Shown here piece after piece: positions 38,795-52,440 of a stretch of DNA of 64,000 nucleotides. This stretch comes from an uncultured Pelagibacteraceae bacterium (GTDB lineage Bacteria > Pseudomonadota > Alphaproteobacteria > Pelagibacterales > Pelagibacteraceae): NCBI GenBank assembly GCA_902633185.1, contig CACPFN010000002.1, positions 1 through 64,000 on the forward strand, read 5' to 3'. Every line of letters starts with the position of its first letter. Position 1 is the first letter of the stretch. A model generated the notes under the pieces. It ran no database searches, was not told the DNA's origin, and saw only the letters and a program-made list of their open reading frames with translations. Made by a program: the position numbers and the translations under genes.

Positions 38795-39439
38795 ATGAAA
38801 TATAATTATTATTGGAGAAAATCAGGTTTAAAAAAACCTTATGGGGATAATTTTCTGAGTTTAGTTGAGGAATATAAGCCAAAAAATGTATTAGAAATTG
38901 GTGTTTTTTGTGGTGTTACATCAAGAAATATATGTGAATTGTTAAAGACAAATTTTGGTAGTGATTTTAGATATTACGGATTAGATTTGTTTGGATCTAC
39001 TAAAACATCAAGTGTAGATGAGATCGAACCTAAATTTCTTGAAAATCAAAAGTTTTCGAATCCACTTAAAACTATCTATTATAATTTCATAAAAAAAGAA
39101 AATTTAAATTCAAAGATATCTGTTCAAAATTTTTTAAAGAAATTTTCACAAAATATTGAGCTAATAGAAGGAGACACAAGGGTGACTTTAGAAAAAGTTC
39201 CTTTAAAAGAAATTGATTTCGTATTTTTAGATGGAGGCCATAGTTACGATACAGTTTTAAGTGATTTACAGAAACTTTATGACAACATGAAAAATAATTC
39301 TAAAATTGTTTGTGATGATTTTGCAGGTATTACAAAAATTGAAAGTGTTGAAAAAGCAATAAAAGACTTTGCAAATAACAACAAAATAAAACTTGAAGAA
39401 AAATTTAAAAGATTTGCTTTATTGAATGTAGAAAAATAA
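38795..39439 (+). CDS. Class I SAM-dependent methyltransferase of unknown substrate
   Basis: This 214-residue protein has VLEIGVFCGVTSRNI near 33-47 (motif I), YYGLDLFGS near 64-72 and VFLDGGHSYDTVLSDL near 146-161, followed by VCDDF. The pattern is that of the Methyltransf_24 group, which includes sugar and rhamnosyl O-methyltransferases and catechol-type enzymes. The gene is alone on the plus strand between two long minus-strand blocks, so context does not reveal the substrate. I do not recognise a specific orthologue. Confidence 0.75.
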   Translation: MKYNYYWRKSGLKKPYGDNFLSLVEEYKPKNVLEIGVFCGVTSRNICELLKTNFGSDFRYYGLDLFGSTKTSSVDEIEPKFLENQKFSNPLKTIYYNFIKKENLNSKISVQNFLKKFSQNIELIEGDTRVTLEKVPLKEIDFVFLDGGHSYDTVLSDLQKLYDNMKNNSKIVCDDFAGITKIESVEKAIKDFANNNKIKLEEKFKRFALLNVEK

Positions 39440-39442
39440 TTA

Positions 39443-40840
39443 TTAAGAGTGGATTTGTCTTTTATCTACTGATAATGCTGCTTCTTTTATAGCTTCAGAA
39501 AATGTTGGGTGTGCGTGACATGTTCTTGCAATATCTTCGGAACTAGCTCCAAATTCCATTGCGACAGCCATCTCAGCTATCATTTCTCCTGCATGAGGAC
39601 CAATAATATGTACACCAAGCACTTTATCAGTTGATTGGTCTGCCAAAATTTTTACAAAACCCTCTGGCTCATCAATTGCTTTGGCTCTTGAATTTGCCAT
39701 AAAAGGAAATTTACCAATTTTGTACCCTATGTTTTCTTTTTTTAATTGCTCTTCACTTTTGCCAACATAAGCAACCTCGGGAGATGTATAAACAACTCCA
39801 GGAATAATATCATAATTAACATGACCTGATTGGCCTGCTATTAATTCTGCAACTGCAATTCCTTCCTCTTCAGCTTTGTGGGCTAACATTGGACCATCTA
39901 TGACATCACCTATTGCATAAATATTTTTAACATTCGTTTCAAAATTTTTATTTACTTTAACTCTTCCTTTTTCATCTAACTTTACACCAACTTTATCTAA
40001 ATTTAAGTTTTTAGTATAAGGTCTTCTTCCTACAGAAATTAAAACAACATCAACATCATGTTTAGCTTTTTGGCCATCATTTTGTGAAGTCTCAACCGTC
40101 ACACCATTAGAATTTTTAGTTATTTTATCAACTCTAGTATTTAGGTAGAATTTTATACCTTGCTTCTTTAATATTTTCATAAATTCATTTGAAATATCTC
40201 GATCCATTCCAGGCGTGATGTGATCTAAAAATTCAACGACTGTGACTTCAGTGCCAAGTCTTGACCAAACTGATCCCATTTCCAATCCTATATATCCTCC
40301 ACCAACAACAATCATTTTATTGGGGAGTTTGGGAATAGATAGGGCTCCAGTTGAAGAAAGAATTCTCTCTTCATCAAAATCTACTCCAGGCAATGAAACT
40401 GGCTCTGATCCTGTGCTGATTATTGTTTTATCAGTTTGAATTATTTTAGTGCCTTCAGAGCCTTCAATTTTTATTGAATTCTCGTTCTTAAACGAACCTT
40501 TGCCTTTAAAATAAGTTACTTTGTTTTTTTTGAATAAAAATTCAACTCCTTTAGTCAAAACTGTTACAGCTTTGTCTTTGTTTTTCATCATTTTATCTAA
40601 ATTGAGTTTTATTTCTCCAGTCTCAATTCCAATTTTTTCAAAATTTTTAGCACTGTGGAATTTTTCAGATAAATTAAGTAAACTTTTTGATGGGATGCAT
40701 CCAATATTTAAACATGTCCCTCCTAGAGATCCTCTGGACTCTATGCATGCAGTTTTAAGTCCAAGTTGAGACAATCTAATTGCACAAACATAGCCACCAG
40801 GACCACCACCAATTACTGTAACATCAAATTTTTCTGACAT
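39443..40840 (-). CDS. lpd: Dihydrolipoyl dehydrogenase (E3)
   Basis: This 465-residue FAD/NAD oxidoreductase has the FAD site GGGPGGY near 12-18, the redox-active disulfide GGTCLNIGCIPSK near 41-53, the NAD site VVGGGYIGLEMGS near 179-191 and the C-terminal H-A-H-P-T-F-S-E catalytic His-Glu. It reoxidises lipoamide of the 2-oxoglutarate dehydrogenase complex encoded just upstream; a second E3 for pyruvate dehydrogenase may lie elsewhere. It is the last gene of the minus-strand block. Confidence 0.96.
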   Translation of the reverse strand: MSEKFDVTVIGGGPGGYVCAIRLSQLGLKTACIESRGSLGGTCLNIGCIPSKSLLNLSEKFHSAKNFEKIGIETGEIKLNLDKMMKNKDKAVTVLTKGVEFLFKKNKVTYFKGKGSFKNENSIKIEGSEGTKIIQTDKTIISTGSEPVSLPGVDFDEERILSSTGALSIPKLPNKMIVVGGGYIGLEMGSVWSRLGTEVTVVEFLDHITPGMDRDISNEFMKILKKQGIKFYLNTRVDKITKNSNGVTVETSQNDGQKAKHDVDVVLISVGRRPYTKNLNLDKVGVKLDEKGRVKVNKNFETNVKNIYAIGDVIDGPMLAHKAEEEGIAVAELIAGQSGHVNYDIIPGVVYTSPEVAYVGKSEEQLKKENIGYKIGKFPFMANSRAKAIDEPEGFVKILADQSTDKVLGVHIIGPHAGEMIAEMAVAMEFGASSEDIARTCHAHPTFSEAIKEAALSVDKRQIHS

Positions 40841-40841
40841 A

Positions 40842-42116
40842 TTATAAATTTAAAAATAACCTTCTTGGATCTTCTAAGTTTTCTTTAACAGTTTTTAAAA
40901 AACTCACAGATTCTTTTCCATCAATTATTCTATGATCATAAGACAATGCTAAAAACATTACAGGTCTAGCTTTTATCTCACCATCAACAACAACAGGTCT
41001 TTCAACAATATTATGCATTCCAAGAACTGCTGATTGTGGAGGGTTTAAAATAGGGGTAGATAACATTGATCCATACACACCTCCATTACTAATTGTAAAC
41101 GTTCCCCCTTGAAGATCCTCTATGGTAAGACTACCATTTTTTGCTTTGTCTGACAGATCTTTTATGTTTTTTTCAATGTCAGCAAAAGACATTTCATCAG
41201 CATTTTTTAATACTGGAACTACTAATCCTTTTTCAGTTCCTACTGCAAAGCTCACATTATAATAATTCTTGTATACCATTTCATCATTTTCAACTTCAGC
41301 ATTTATTGCAGGAAATAATTTTAATCCTACTATACAAGCTTTCACAAAAAAGGACATGAAGCCAAGTTTAATTCCATAACTATTTTGGAAATCTTCCTGG
41401 TTATCTTTTCTCATTGAGATTATATTTGACATATCAACCTCATTAAAAGTTGTGAGCATAGCAGCATTATTTTGAGCCTCTTTTAGACGTTTAGCAATCG
41501 TTTGTCTTAGTCTTGACATTTTAATTCGCTCTTCTTCACCGTATTGAATTTTTCTTTCGTTAGGTTGAGGGTTAGCTCCCATTAAACTTATTAAATCACC
41601 TTTTAAAATTCTACCATCTTTACCTGTCCCCTTTACTTCATCTAAATTAATTTTATTTTCAACAACCATTTTTCTTACAGCAGGAGAAAGTGTTTTATTT
41701 TGTTTAATAGGCTTGGTTTCTTCAACTTCATCAGTTAATACCAATGGTTCTTCGTCAAGCAATAAAGGTTCTTGAGATTTTTTTGTATCTTTTTTCTTTT
41801 CGATTTCTAAATTTATTACATTATTTTTTTCAACGTTTCCTTTAACCGGCTCAGCTTCCTTTTCTTCTTTAAGAGCACTATCTTCTGAGATCATTCCTAA
41901 TACAGTTCCAACTTCAACTGTATCACCATCTTTTGAGTTGATCTCTGATATAACACCACTCGCAGGTGCAGGAACTTCTAAGTTTACTTTGTCAGTTTCT
42001 AATTCTACTACAGCTTCATCAGCAACTACGTTATCACCTTTTTTCTTTAACCATTTCGTGACCGTAGCCTCTGTAATACTTTCTCCCAAAACTGGAACTA
42101 ATATTTTTTCACTCAT
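40842..42116 (-). CDS. sucB: Dihydrolipoyllysine succinyltransferase (E2 of 2-oxoglutarate dehydrogenase)
   Basis: This 424-residue protein has an N-terminal lipoyl domain (residues 1 to ~77, lipoylated Lys in [14 protein letters not shown]), a charged linker, an E3/E1-binding domain with SPAVRKMV near 144-151, and the acyltransferase domain with the active-site [11 protein letters not shown] near the C-terminus. It transfers the succinyl group to CoA. It lies one base after sucA and two before lpd. Confidence 0.97.
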   Translation of the reverse strand: MSEKILVPVLGESITEATVTKWLKKKGDNVVADEAVVELETDKVNLEVPAPASGVISEINSKDGDTVEVGTVLGMISEDSALKEEKEAEPVKGNVEKNNVINLEIEKKKDTKKSQEPLLLDEEPLVLTDEVEETKPIKQNKTLSPAVRKMVVENKINLDEVKGTGKDGRILKGDLISLMGANPQPNERKIQYGEEERIKMSRLRQTIAKRLKEAQNNAAMLTTFNEVDMSNIISMRKDNQEDFQNSYGIKLGFMSFFVKACIVGLKLFPAINAEVENDEMVYKNYYNVSFAVGTEKGLVVPVLKNADEMSFADIEKNIKDLSDKAKNGSLTIEDLQGGTFTISNGGVYGSMLSTPILNPPQSAVLGMHNIVERPVVVDGEIKARPVMFLALSYDHRIIDGKESVSFLKTVKENLEDPRRLFLNL

Positions 42117-45014
42117 TTATTCAAATACTTTATTTATAATTTCTTGTTGTTCAGAATTATGTCTTCTTGCATAACCTGTAGCAGGTGTAGCATCTGGACT
42201 TCTTCCAATGTAAGAAATTGCTTTGTTTTTAGCCTTAATAGTCTCTAATGTCCATTGTATATAATCTCTAACAGCAAACCAAGCTCCCATATTTTTAGGC
42301 TCCTCTTGGCACCAATAAAATTTTGCATTTTTTGCAAAAGGTTTTAGTTCTTTAACCAAACTTTTTGCAGGGAAGGGATATAGTTGTTCAATTCTATACA
42401 AAATCACATCGTTGATTTTTAGTTTCTCTCTTGCCGCAAGAAGATCAAAGTAAACTTTTCCGGAGCATAATATCACTTTTCTAATTTTTTTGTCGTCTTT
42501 TAACTTAATAAACCCTTTTTGCTTAATATCTCTAGCATGATCCCATAGCACTCTATGGAAAGAATTTTGTTTACTAAAATCTTCCAAATTTGATACACAA
42601 TATTTATTTCTTAAAAGTGACTTAGGCGTCATTATGACTAAAGGTTTTCTAAAATCACGGTGCATCTGTCTTCTTAAAGCATGAAAATAATTTGCAGGTG
42701 TAGTGCAATTCATAACTTGTAAATTATCATTTGCACATAATTGTAAAAATCTTTCTAATCTCGCAGAAGAGTGCTCTGGGCCTTGTCCTTCATAACCGTG
42801 GGGTAATAACATAACTAGTCCTGAGGCTCTTTTCCACTTTCTTTCACCAGATGATATAAATTGATCAATAATTACTTGAGCACCATTTGCAAAATCACCA
42901 AATTGAGCTTCCCAAATTGTCAATGTATTCGGTTCTACTAAACTGTATCCATATTCAAATCCTAAAACTGCAAGTTCAGATAAAAAACTATCTACAATTT
43001 CAAAATTTTTTTGGTTACTAGATATATTGTTTAAAGGTATGTACCTTGAATTATCAATTTGATTTCTTAAAACTGAGTGTCTTTGACTAAAAGTGCCTCT
43101 ACCAGAATCCTGACCTACTAACCTTACTGGATAACCTTCAACTAATAATGAACCAAATGCCAAAGACTCAGCTGTTGCCCAATCAATACCTGAGCCTTCA
43201 TCAATAGTTTTTTTTCTATTTTCCATAATTTTTGTTATGGTTTTGTGAATATTTTTATCAGTTGGAAAAACGTGTATTCTGTCAGAAATATTATTTAAAA
43301 TTTTCAAATCTGATCCAGTTAAACCTCTTTTATCTTTACCTCTTTCGGGTTTATATCTCGACCAAGTTCCCTCAAACCATCTAATTTTAGGTTTATAATC
43401 TTTCGCATTTTTAAATTGATCATCTAATAAATTTTTAAAATCAACAATTTGTTGATCTAAATCTTGTTTCGAAAAAAGTCCTTCATTTACAAGCTTTTCA
43501 CCATAAATTTTAATCGTAGACGGATGAGATCTAATTTTTTTATACATAAGTGGTTGGGTGAAAGATGGCTCATCTCCCTCATTATGTCCAAATCTTCTGT
43601 AACATATTAAATCAATTACAACATCTCTATTAAATTTTAATCTAAATTCAGTTGCTATTCTAGTTGCGTAAACTACAGCTTCAGGGTCATCTCCATTAAC
43701 ATGAATGATTGGAGCATCAACCATTTTACCTACGTCAGAAGGATAAGGGGAAGATCGCGCAAATCTAGGACTTGTTGTAAATCCAATTTGGTTGTTAACA
43801 ATAATATGGATTGTCCCTCCAGTGTTATGACCAGGAAGTCCGGACATCGCAAAACACTCTGCTACTATTCCTTGTCCTGCAAATGCAGCATCGCCGTGAA
43901 TTAATATTGGTATAACTTTATTTCTTTCTTTGTCTTTGTGAAAAAATTGTTTAGCTCTAGTTTGACCAAGAACAACAGGATTAACTGCCTCTAAGTGTGA
44001 AGGATTATCTGTTAAACTTACATGTACAGGATTTCCATCAAATTCTCTATCAGATGAGGCTCCTAAATGGTATTTGACATCTCCAGCACCATCTTCTGAT
44101 CCATACATTTCACCAGCAAATTCATTAAAAATTCTTTTATAAGATTTTTGTAAAACGTTTGCTAAAACATTTAGTCTTCCTCTATGTGACATTCCTATTT
44201 TAACTTCTTTTATTTTAGATTGTCCTCCAATTTTTATAATTTGCTCAAGAGCAGGTATTAGACTTTCTCCACCATCTAAACCAAATCTTTTAGTACCAAC
44301 ATATTTTGTGTTTAAAAATTTTTCAAAGCCCTCTGCTTGTATTAATTTATTTAAAATTGCTTGCTTTCCATTTTTTGTAAACTTGAGTGCATTCTCGTCT
44401 TTTTCAACTCTATCTCTAAACCACATTCTCTCAGTTGGATTTGAAATATGCATGTATTCATAACCTATGGGACCACAATAAGTTTTTTTTAAAAACTTAA
44501 GTATTTCTCTAATATTTGCACTTTTTTTATTTATTATTCCGTTTAGAAAAATTTCTTTGTCATAATCTTCTTTTTTAAAACCATAATACTCAGGATGTAA
44601 TTCGTCTAAATATTCTGACTTCATCAATTCTAAAGGATCTAATTTTGATAATAGATGTCCCCTTAAGCGATAAGCTCTTATCAAGGCTACGGCACTTATT
44701 GAATTTTTATTTGAATTTGCAATTACTTGGAAATTAAACTTGCTAGAATTATCTTTGTTTTTTTCATTTTCTTTAGCTGTTTTCTCAACATCTTCTATAT
44801 TAATTTTTTTTGAGAAAGGTTTCCACGACGGTCCATTTATCTCATCGACTAATATCTTCATATCCTCATCTACACTTGAGAAATATTCAATCCAACTTTC
44901 AGATAGAGATGGATCTTTATTTATAAATTTTACATACATTTCCTCAATAAATGCACTATTCGCCTTATTTAGAAATGATGTTTTTTTATATTCCAGATTT
45001 TTAGGAGAGCTCAT
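42117..45014 (-). CDS. sucA: 2-Oxoglutarate dehydrogenase E1
   Basis: This 965-residue thiamine-diphosphate enzyme has the N-terminal NSAFIEEMY segment that anchors it to E2, GMSHRGRLNVLANV near 275-288, HGDAAFAGQG near 370-379 and GHNEGDEPSFTQP near 475-487. It decarboxylates 2-oxoglutarate and succinylates lipoyl-E2. It starts 30 bases after sucD and is part of mdh-sucCDAB-lpd. Confidence 0.98.
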   Translation of the reverse strand: MSSPKNLEYKKTSFLNKANSAFIEEMYVKFINKDPSLSESWIEYFSSVDEDMKILVDEINGPSWKPFSKKINIEDVEKTAKENEKNKDNSSKFNFQVIANSNKNSISAVALIRAYRLRGHLLSKLDPLELMKSEYLDELHPEYYGFKKEDYDKEIFLNGIINKKSANIREILKFLKKTYCGPIGYEYMHISNPTERMWFRDRVEKDENALKFTKNGKQAILNKLIQAEGFEKFLNTKYVGTKRFGLDGGESLIPALEQIIKIGGQSKIKEVKIGMSHRGRLNVLANVLQKSYKRIFNEFAGEMYGSEDGAGDVKYHLGASSDREFDGNPVHVSLTDNPSHLEAVNPVVLGQTRAKQFFHKDKERNKVIPILIHGDAAFAGQGIVAECFAMSGLPGHNTGGTIHIIVNNQIGFTTSPRFARSSPYPSDVGKMVDAPIIHVNGDDPEAVVYATRIATEFRLKFNRDVVIDLICYRRFGHNEGDEPSFTQPLMYKKIRSHPSTIKIYGEKLVNEGLFSKQDLDQQIVDFKNLLDDQFKNAKDYKPKIRWFEGTWSRYKPERGKDKRGLTGSDLKILNNISDRIHVFPTDKNIHKTITKIMENRKKTIDEGSGIDWATAESLAFGSLLVEGYPVRLVGQDSGRGTFSQRHSVLRNQIDNSRYIPLNNISSNQKNFEIVDSFLSELAVLGFEYGYSLVEPNTLTIWEAQFGDFANGAQVIIDQFISSGERKWKRASGLVMLLPHGYEGQGPEHSSARLERFLQLCANDNLQVMNCTTPANYFHALRRQMHRDFRKPLVIMTPKSLLRNKYCVSNLEDFSKQNSFHRVLWDHARDIKQKGFIKLKDDKKIRKVILCSGKVYFDLLAAREKLKINDVILYRIEQLYPFPAKSLVKELKPFAKNAKFYWCQEEPKNMGAWFAVRDYIQWTLETIKAKNKAISYIGRSPDATPATGYARRHNSEQQEIINKVFE

Positions 45015-45044
45015 TTTATTTTAATATAATACTAAATTTTGTTT

Positions 45045-45920
45045 TCAATTGGACAATTTATTTAACAATGTTTTTCCAATTTCTGAAGGGGATGTGGCAA
45101 CTTCTATACCACAATCTTCCATTTTTTTGATCTTATCTTTGGCCCCGCCTTTGCCACCTGATATTATGGCGCCTGCATGTCCCATTCTTCTACCCGGTGG
45201 TGCTGTAACACCTGCAATAAAACCAACCATGGGTTTTTTTATTTCATGATTTTTTACAAATTCAGCTGCTTCTTCTTCAGCTGATCCTCCTATTTCACCA
45301 ATCATTAAAATTGATTTAGTTTCCTCATCCTTTAAAAATAAATCTAAACAATCAATGAAGTTCGTACCATTTATTGGATCACCACCTATACCTATACATG
45401 TTGATTGCCCCAAATCATTCTCTGTAGTTTGTGCGACAGCCTCATAGGTCAAAGTTCCAGATCTTGATACAATACCAACAGAACCCTTTTTATGTATATT
45501 TCCTGGCATTATTCCGATCTTGCATTCATCAGGCGTAATTATCCCCGGACAATTGGGACCGATTAATCTTGATTTTGAATTATATAACTTTTTTTTAACC
45601 TTAATCATATCAAGAACTGGTATACCCTCAGTGATACAAACGATTAATTCTAAGTTAGTTTCAATGGCCTCTATGATTGCTGCGGATGCAAATTTCGCAG
45701 GAACATAAATCATAGTTGCGTTGGCACCAGTTTTATCTACTGCTTCCTTTACTGTATTAAACACTGGTCTATCTAGATGAGTTTGACCACCTTTTTTTGG
45801 TGTAACTCCTCCGACTAAATTTGTTCCATATTTAATTGCTTGCTCTGAGTGAAAAGTTCCGTGACTACCCGTAAAACCTTGGCAAATTAACTTTGTGTTT
45901 TTATTAACTAAAACTGACAT
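45045..45920 (-). CDS. sucD: Succinyl-CoA synthetase alpha subunit
   Basis: This 291-residue subunit has CoA-binding [15 protein letters not shown] near 16-30, [11 protein letters not shown] near 151-161 and the phosphohistidine block [14 protein letters not shown] near 241-254. It forms succinate and nucleoside triphosphate with SucC. It abuts sucC directly. Confidence 0.98.
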   Translation of the reverse strand: MSVLVNKNTKLICQGFTGSHGTFHSEQAIKYGTNLVGGVTPKKGGQTHLDRPVFNTVKEAVDKTGANATMIYVPAKFASAAIIEAIETNLELIVCITEGIPVLDMIKVKKKLYNSKSRLIGPNCPGIITPDECKIGIMPGNIHKKGSVGIVSRSGTLTYEAVAQTTENDLGQSTCIGIGGDPINGTNFIDCLDLFLKDEETKSILMIGEIGGSAEEEAAEFVKNHEIKKPMVGFIAGVTAPPGRRMGHAGAIISGGKGGAKDKIKKMEDCGIEVATSPSEIGKTLLNKLSN

Positions 45921-47081
45921 TTATTTAATAGCCTCTACAATTTTTTTTGCAGCATCCGATAAATCAGATGCAGAAATTAACTCGAGACCTGAATTATCAA
46001 GTATTTTTTTTCCCTCTTCAAAATTTGTTCCAGCCAATCTTACAACTAAAGGAACATTCATTTTTATTTCTTTTGCTGCATCCACAACACCTTGGGCTAG
46101 AACATCACATCTCATTATTCCACCAAAAATATTAATCAGTATTCCTTTAACATTTTGATCTGATAAAATTATTTTAAAAGCAGCCGCCACTTTTTCTTTA
46201 GAAGCACCACCACCAACATCTAAAAAATTTGCTGGCTCCTTTCCATATAATTTAATTATGTCCATAGTTGCCATCGCAAGCCCAGCTCCATTAACCATGC
46301 ATCCAATTGTTCCACTAAGTTTAATGTATGCTAAATCATGCTTGCTAGCTTCTATCTCTGTTTCTTCTTCTTCATTGAGGTCTCTCAACTCAATTAGCTC
46401 TGGATGTCTGAATAAAGCATTTCCATCAAAATTCATTTTTGCATCTAAACAAATCAACTCTTTTTCTTTTGTTAAAATTAAAGGATTAATTTCAATTAGA
46501 TTAGCATCCGTTTCTATAAATAATTTGTATATGGACTTGATTAGACTAATTCCTTGTTCTTTTGTTTTTTCATCTAGATTAAAAATACTTATTATTTTAT
46601 TACAATTTTCATCAGATATTTCGTTATCTAAATCTACTTTTGTTGTTAAAATTTTCTCAGGAGATTTGATTGCGACTTCCTCTATATCCATACCCCCTTG
46701 ATCACTTGAGATAAAAGCTATCTTTGAGCTCGCACGATCTACAACGCAAGACAAATAAAATTCTTTATCAATGTTAGATGAAGCTTCGACATATAATCTT
46801 TTAACAATTCTTCCACTAGGTCCTGTCTGATGAGTGATTAATTTTTTTCCAAGCAAGGATTTTGCCTCTGTTTCAAGACTTTTTAAATCATTTACTATTT
46901 TAACTCCACCAGCTTTACCTCTGCCTCCAGCATGAATTTGTGCTTTCAACACATATTTATCAGTTTTTAGATTTTTAGCTTTTTCCAATAATTCATTTAC
47001 ATCTAAAGCATAAACTCCATCTGGAACTTTAGCTCCATATTTTCTTAGTATATTCTTTGCTTGGTGTTCGTGAATATTCAT
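45921..47081 (-). CDS. sucC: Succinyl-CoA synthetase beta subunit
   Basis: This 386-residue subunit begins MNIHEHQAKNILRKYG and has an ATP-grasp fold with AQIHAGGRGKAGGVK near 46-60, LIEINPL and NIFGGIMRCD. It binds the nucleotide and partners SucD. It follows mdh with a 3-base gap. Confidence 0.98.
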   Translation of the reverse strand: MNIHEHQAKNILRKYGAKVPDGVYALDVNELLEKAKNLKTDKYVLKAQIHAGGRGKAGGVKIVNDLKSLETEAKSLLGKKLITHQTGPSGRIVKRLYVEASSNIDKEFYLSCVVDRASSKIAFISSDQGGMDIEEVAIKSPEKILTTKVDLDNEISDENCNKIISIFNLDEKTKEQGISLIKSIYKLFIETDANLIEINPLILTKEKELICLDAKMNFDGNALFRHPELIELRDLNEEEETEIEASKHDLAYIKLSGTIGCMVNGAGLAMATMDIIKLYGKEPANFLDVGGGASKEKVAAAFKIILSDQNVKGILINIFGGIMRCDVLAQGVVDAAKEIKMNVPLVVRLAGTNFEEGKKILDNSGLELISASDLSDAAKKIVEAIK

Positions 47082-47084
47082 TAA

Positions 47085-49545
<2,461 letters not shown>

Positions 49546-49565
49546 GGATGTATTTAAATAAGTAA

Positions 49566-50339
49566 TTATGTGGTTGCAAGCATTTTCTTTATCTCAGCAA
49601 TAGCTTTTGCTGGATTTAATCCTTTTGGACATGCGTTAGTGCAGTTCAAAATCGTATGGCATCTATAAAGTTTAAGTTCATCTGCAACCTTTTGAAGTCT
49701 TTCCTTTCTATCCTCGTCTCTGCTATCCATTATCCATCTATAAGCTTGTAATAAAACTGCAGGACCTAAATACTTATCACCGTTCCACCAATAACTAGGA
49801 CATGAAGTAGAACAACAAGCACACATTATACATTCATAAGCTCCATCAAGTTTAGCTCTATCTTCTGGAGATTGATGAATTTCTGTTGTTTCACTTTTTG
49901 AATTATTTTTTAACCAAGGTTCAATGGATTGGTATTGTTTATATAATCCACTTAAGTCTCCTATTAAATCTTTTTTTACTTTTAAGTGAGGCAAAGGGTA
50001 TATATCTATATCTCCTTTAATTTCTGAATGTGGCTTAGTACATGCAAGACCATTTTTTCCACCCATATTCATTGCACAAGAACCACAAACTCCATGCGCA
50101 CAAGATCTTCTATATGCAAGTGTTGGATCAATTTCGTTTTTAATTTTATTTAGTATGTCTAAAACTTTAGATGGACAATTATCCATATCTACTTCATATG
50201 TGTCTATCCTTGGGTTCTCTCCAGTGGATGGATCCCATCTATAAACATTTACTTTTCTGATATTCTTTGAACCGGTTTTGTCTTTAAAATATTTACCTTT
50301 ATTAACTTTTGAGTTTTGTGGTAAATTTAATTGAACCAT
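49566..50339 (-). CDS. sdhB: Succinate dehydrogenase iron-sulfur subunit
   Basis: A 257-residue subunit. The [2Fe-2S] site is [12 protein letters not shown] followed by a fourth Cys. The [4Fe-4S] site is [12 protein letters not shown], and the [3Fe-4S] site is completed by [14 protein letters not shown]. The quinone-site residues that correspond to E. coli Trp164 (PSYWWN) and His207 (RCHTI) are present. It carries electrons from SdhA to the quinone site. It overlaps the sdhA stop by one base. Confidence 0.97.
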   Translation of the reverse strand: MVQLNLPQNSKVNKGKYFKDKTGSKNIRKVNVYRWDPSTGENPRIDTYEVDMDNCPSKVLDILNKIKNEIDPTLAYRRSCAHGVCGSCAMNMGGKNGLACTKPHSEIKGDIDIYPLPHLKVKKDLIGDLSGLYKQYQSIEPWLKNNSKSETTEIHQSPEDRAKLDGAYECIMCACCSTSCPSYWWNGDKYLGPAVLLQAYRWIMDSRDEDRKERLQKVADELKLYRCHTILNCTNACPKGLNPAKAIAEIKKMLATT

Positions 50340-52114
50340 TAATACACTCTTTCTTGTGGAGGAAAATATTGGACTTCATTTGTTAATGTTGAAGTATGTA
50401 CATCTCTGTATTCAATTTTAGTATTTTTTCCATCACACCAAGATAATGTATGTTTCATAAATTTTTCATCATTTCTTTTCGGATAATCTTCACGAGCATG
50501 AGCTCCTCTGCTTTCTTTTCTGTGATATGCAGAATCTACAGTTGTTATCGCTTGTCTAATTAAATTATCAAATTCTAAAGTCTCAACTAAATCAGTATTG
50601 AATACCAACGATTTATCTTTAACAGAAATCGATTCCATGCCGTCATATGTTTTTCTGATCTCATCTACACCCTCTTTAAGGTTCTTTTCAGTTCTAAATA
50701 CAGCACATTTAGACTGCATTGTTTTTTGCATCGCCAGTCTAAGTTCAGCAGTTCCATTATCTCCCTCTGCATACCTTAGTTTATCAAATCTATTTAGACA
50801 TTTTTCAGTTTCGCTTTCACTAACTTCTTCGTGAGGCGTTCCAGGTTTTACCAATTCCGCTGCTCTCTTTGCTGCTGCTCTTCCAAAAACAACCAAGTCA
50901 ATAAGTGAATTTGAACCTAATCTATTTGCTCCATGCACAGATACGCACGCGGCCTCACCAATCGCCATCAAACCTGGGACTGTTTTTTGAGATCCATTTA
51001 CTGTTAAAACTTCAGCTTTATAATTTGTTGGTATACCACCCATATTATAATGAACTGTTGGAACTACTGGTATCGGTTCTTTGGTTACATCTACATTTGC
51101 AAATAATCTTGCTGCCTCAGTAATGCCTGGCAATCTATCTTCAATAACTTTTTTATCTAAATGACTTAAATATAAATGAACATGGTCTTGATCTTTACCA
51201 ACACCTCTTCCCTCATTGATTTCAATAGACATTGATCTGCTAACTACATCTCTTGATGCAAGATCTTTAGCGTTGGGAGCATATCTCTCCATAAATCTTT
51301 CACCTTTAGAGTTTACCAAATATCCACCTTCACCTCTTACACCTTCAGAAATAAGTGTTCCGTGTCCATATATTCCTGTTGGGTGAAATTGTACAAACTC
51401 CATATCTTGAAGAGGTAATCCAGCTCTTAATACCATTGCATTACCATCACCAGTACAAGTATGTGCAGATGTTGCTGAGTAATACACCTTCCCATATCCC
51501 CCTGTGGCTATAATTGTTATGTGAGATCTAAAACGATGAATTGTTCCATCATTTAAATTCCAAGCAATTAAACCTTTGCATTGTCCATCTTTCATAATTA
51601 AGTCTAATGCAAAATATTCAATAAAAAATTCTGTATTATGTTTAAGTGCTTGACCATATAATGTATGAAGAATTGCATGACCAGTTCTGTCTGCTGCAGC
51701 ACAAGTTCTTTGTACAATTCCATTTCCATAATTTTTTGTCATTCCTCCAAATGGTCTTTGATAAATTTTTCCATCTTCTGTTCTACTAAAAGGAACACCA
51801 TACTTTTCTAATTCTAGTACTGCTTTTGGAGCTTCCTTACACAAATATTCAATACTATCTTGATCGCCTAACCAATCTGCTCCTTTTACAGTATCGTACA
51901 TGTGCCAACGCCAATCGTCTTCTCCCATGTTTCCAAGGGCTGCTGAAATTCCACCTTGGGCAGCTGATGTATGACTTCTAGTTGGAAAGACTTTAGAAAT
52001 GCATGCAGTTTTTAATCCAGCTTCACTTAAGCCAACCGCAGCTCTTAGGCCAGAACCTCCAGCACCAAGGACAACGACATCGTATTCATGATCTATAATA
52101 TTATAAGATTTCAT
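50339..52114 (-). CDS. sdhA: Succinate dehydrogenase flavoprotein subunit
   Basis: This 591-residue subunit has FAD-binding [13 protein letters not shown] near 14-26, the flavinylated His in [10 protein letters not shown] near 46-55, catalytic [16 protein letters not shown] and [14 protein letters not shown] near the C-terminal third. It oxidises succinate to fumarate. It overlaps sdhD by 4 bases and sdhB by one. Confidence 0.98.
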   Translation of the reverse strand: MKSYNIIDHEYDVVVLGAGGSGLRAAVGLSEAGLKTACISKVFPTRSHTSAAQGGISAALGNMGEDDWRWHMYDTVKGADWLGDQDSIEYLCKEAPKAVLELEKYGVPFSRTEDGKIYQRPFGGMTKNYGNGIVQRTCAAADRTGHAILHTLYGQALKHNTEFFIEYFALDLIMKDGQCKGLIAWNLNDGTIHRFRSHITIIATGGYGKVYYSATSAHTCTGDGNAMVLRAGLPLQDMEFVQFHPTGIYGHGTLISEGVRGEGGYLVNSKGERFMERYAPNAKDLASRDVVSRSMSIEINEGRGVGKDQDHVHLYLSHLDKKVIEDRLPGITEAARLFANVDVTKEPIPVVPTVHYNMGGIPTNYKAEVLTVNGSQKTVPGLMAIGEAACVSVHGANRLGSNSLIDLVVFGRAAAKRAAELVKPGTPHEEVSESETEKCLNRFDKLRYAEGDNGTAELRLAMQKTMQSKCAVFRTEKNLKEGVDEIRKTYDGMESISVKDKSLVFNTDLVETLEFDNLIRQAITTVDSAYHRKESRGAHAREDYPKRNDEKFMKHTLSWCDGKNTKIEYRDVHTSTLTNEVQYFPPQERVY

Positions 52115-52440
52115 ATAGTTAGTTTAAATACCGCAAATATTGTAATTAAAGGGATTGTTATAGCAAAAAAATTTAAAGCTTTGTTTGCGGCATTTTTGAT
52201 TTTTTCGTCTTTAATATAGTCTTCAAAAACCTCACTTATGCTTAATGCTGAGAAAAAGTACGCAAAAATAAGAAATAGACTAAATATAAACTTTGAAGGT
52301 TGAGAAGTTAGAAAAGTTAATATCTCTAAGTAACTTTTATCATAAATACTAACCAAATTTAAAGCAAACCATAACATCAAAGGTACTAATATGAGAGAAC
52401 TCACCTTTAAAAATACCCATTTTTTTGTTACTGCTCTCAT
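52111..52440 (-). CDS. sdhD: Succinate dehydrogenase membrane anchor SdhD, lacking heme-ligand His
   Basis: This 109-residue protein has three transmembrane helices (~12-32, ~52-70, ~86-107). The quinone-site Asp-Tyr pair (Asp74-Tyr75 in EVFEDYIK) aligns with E. coli Asp82-Tyr83. The residue 12 positions before Tyr, where E. coli has the heme-b ligand His71, is Phe63. The whole protein contains no histidine. Position between sdhC and sdhA, with a one-base overlap to sdhC and a 4-base overlap to sdhA, makes the identity firm. The bound-heme question is discussed in the findings. Confidence 0.9.
   Translation of the reverse strand: MRAVTKKWVFLKVSSLILVPLMLWFALNLVSIYDKSYLEILTFLTSQPSKFIFSLFLIFAYFFSALSISEVFEDYIKDEKIKNAANKALNFFAITIPLITIFAVFKLTI

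Noticed and set aside
46258..46701. 147-codon open frame opposite sucC
   Set aside because: Antisense to a canonical enzyme in a typical operon; composition is that of a reverse-strand shadow.
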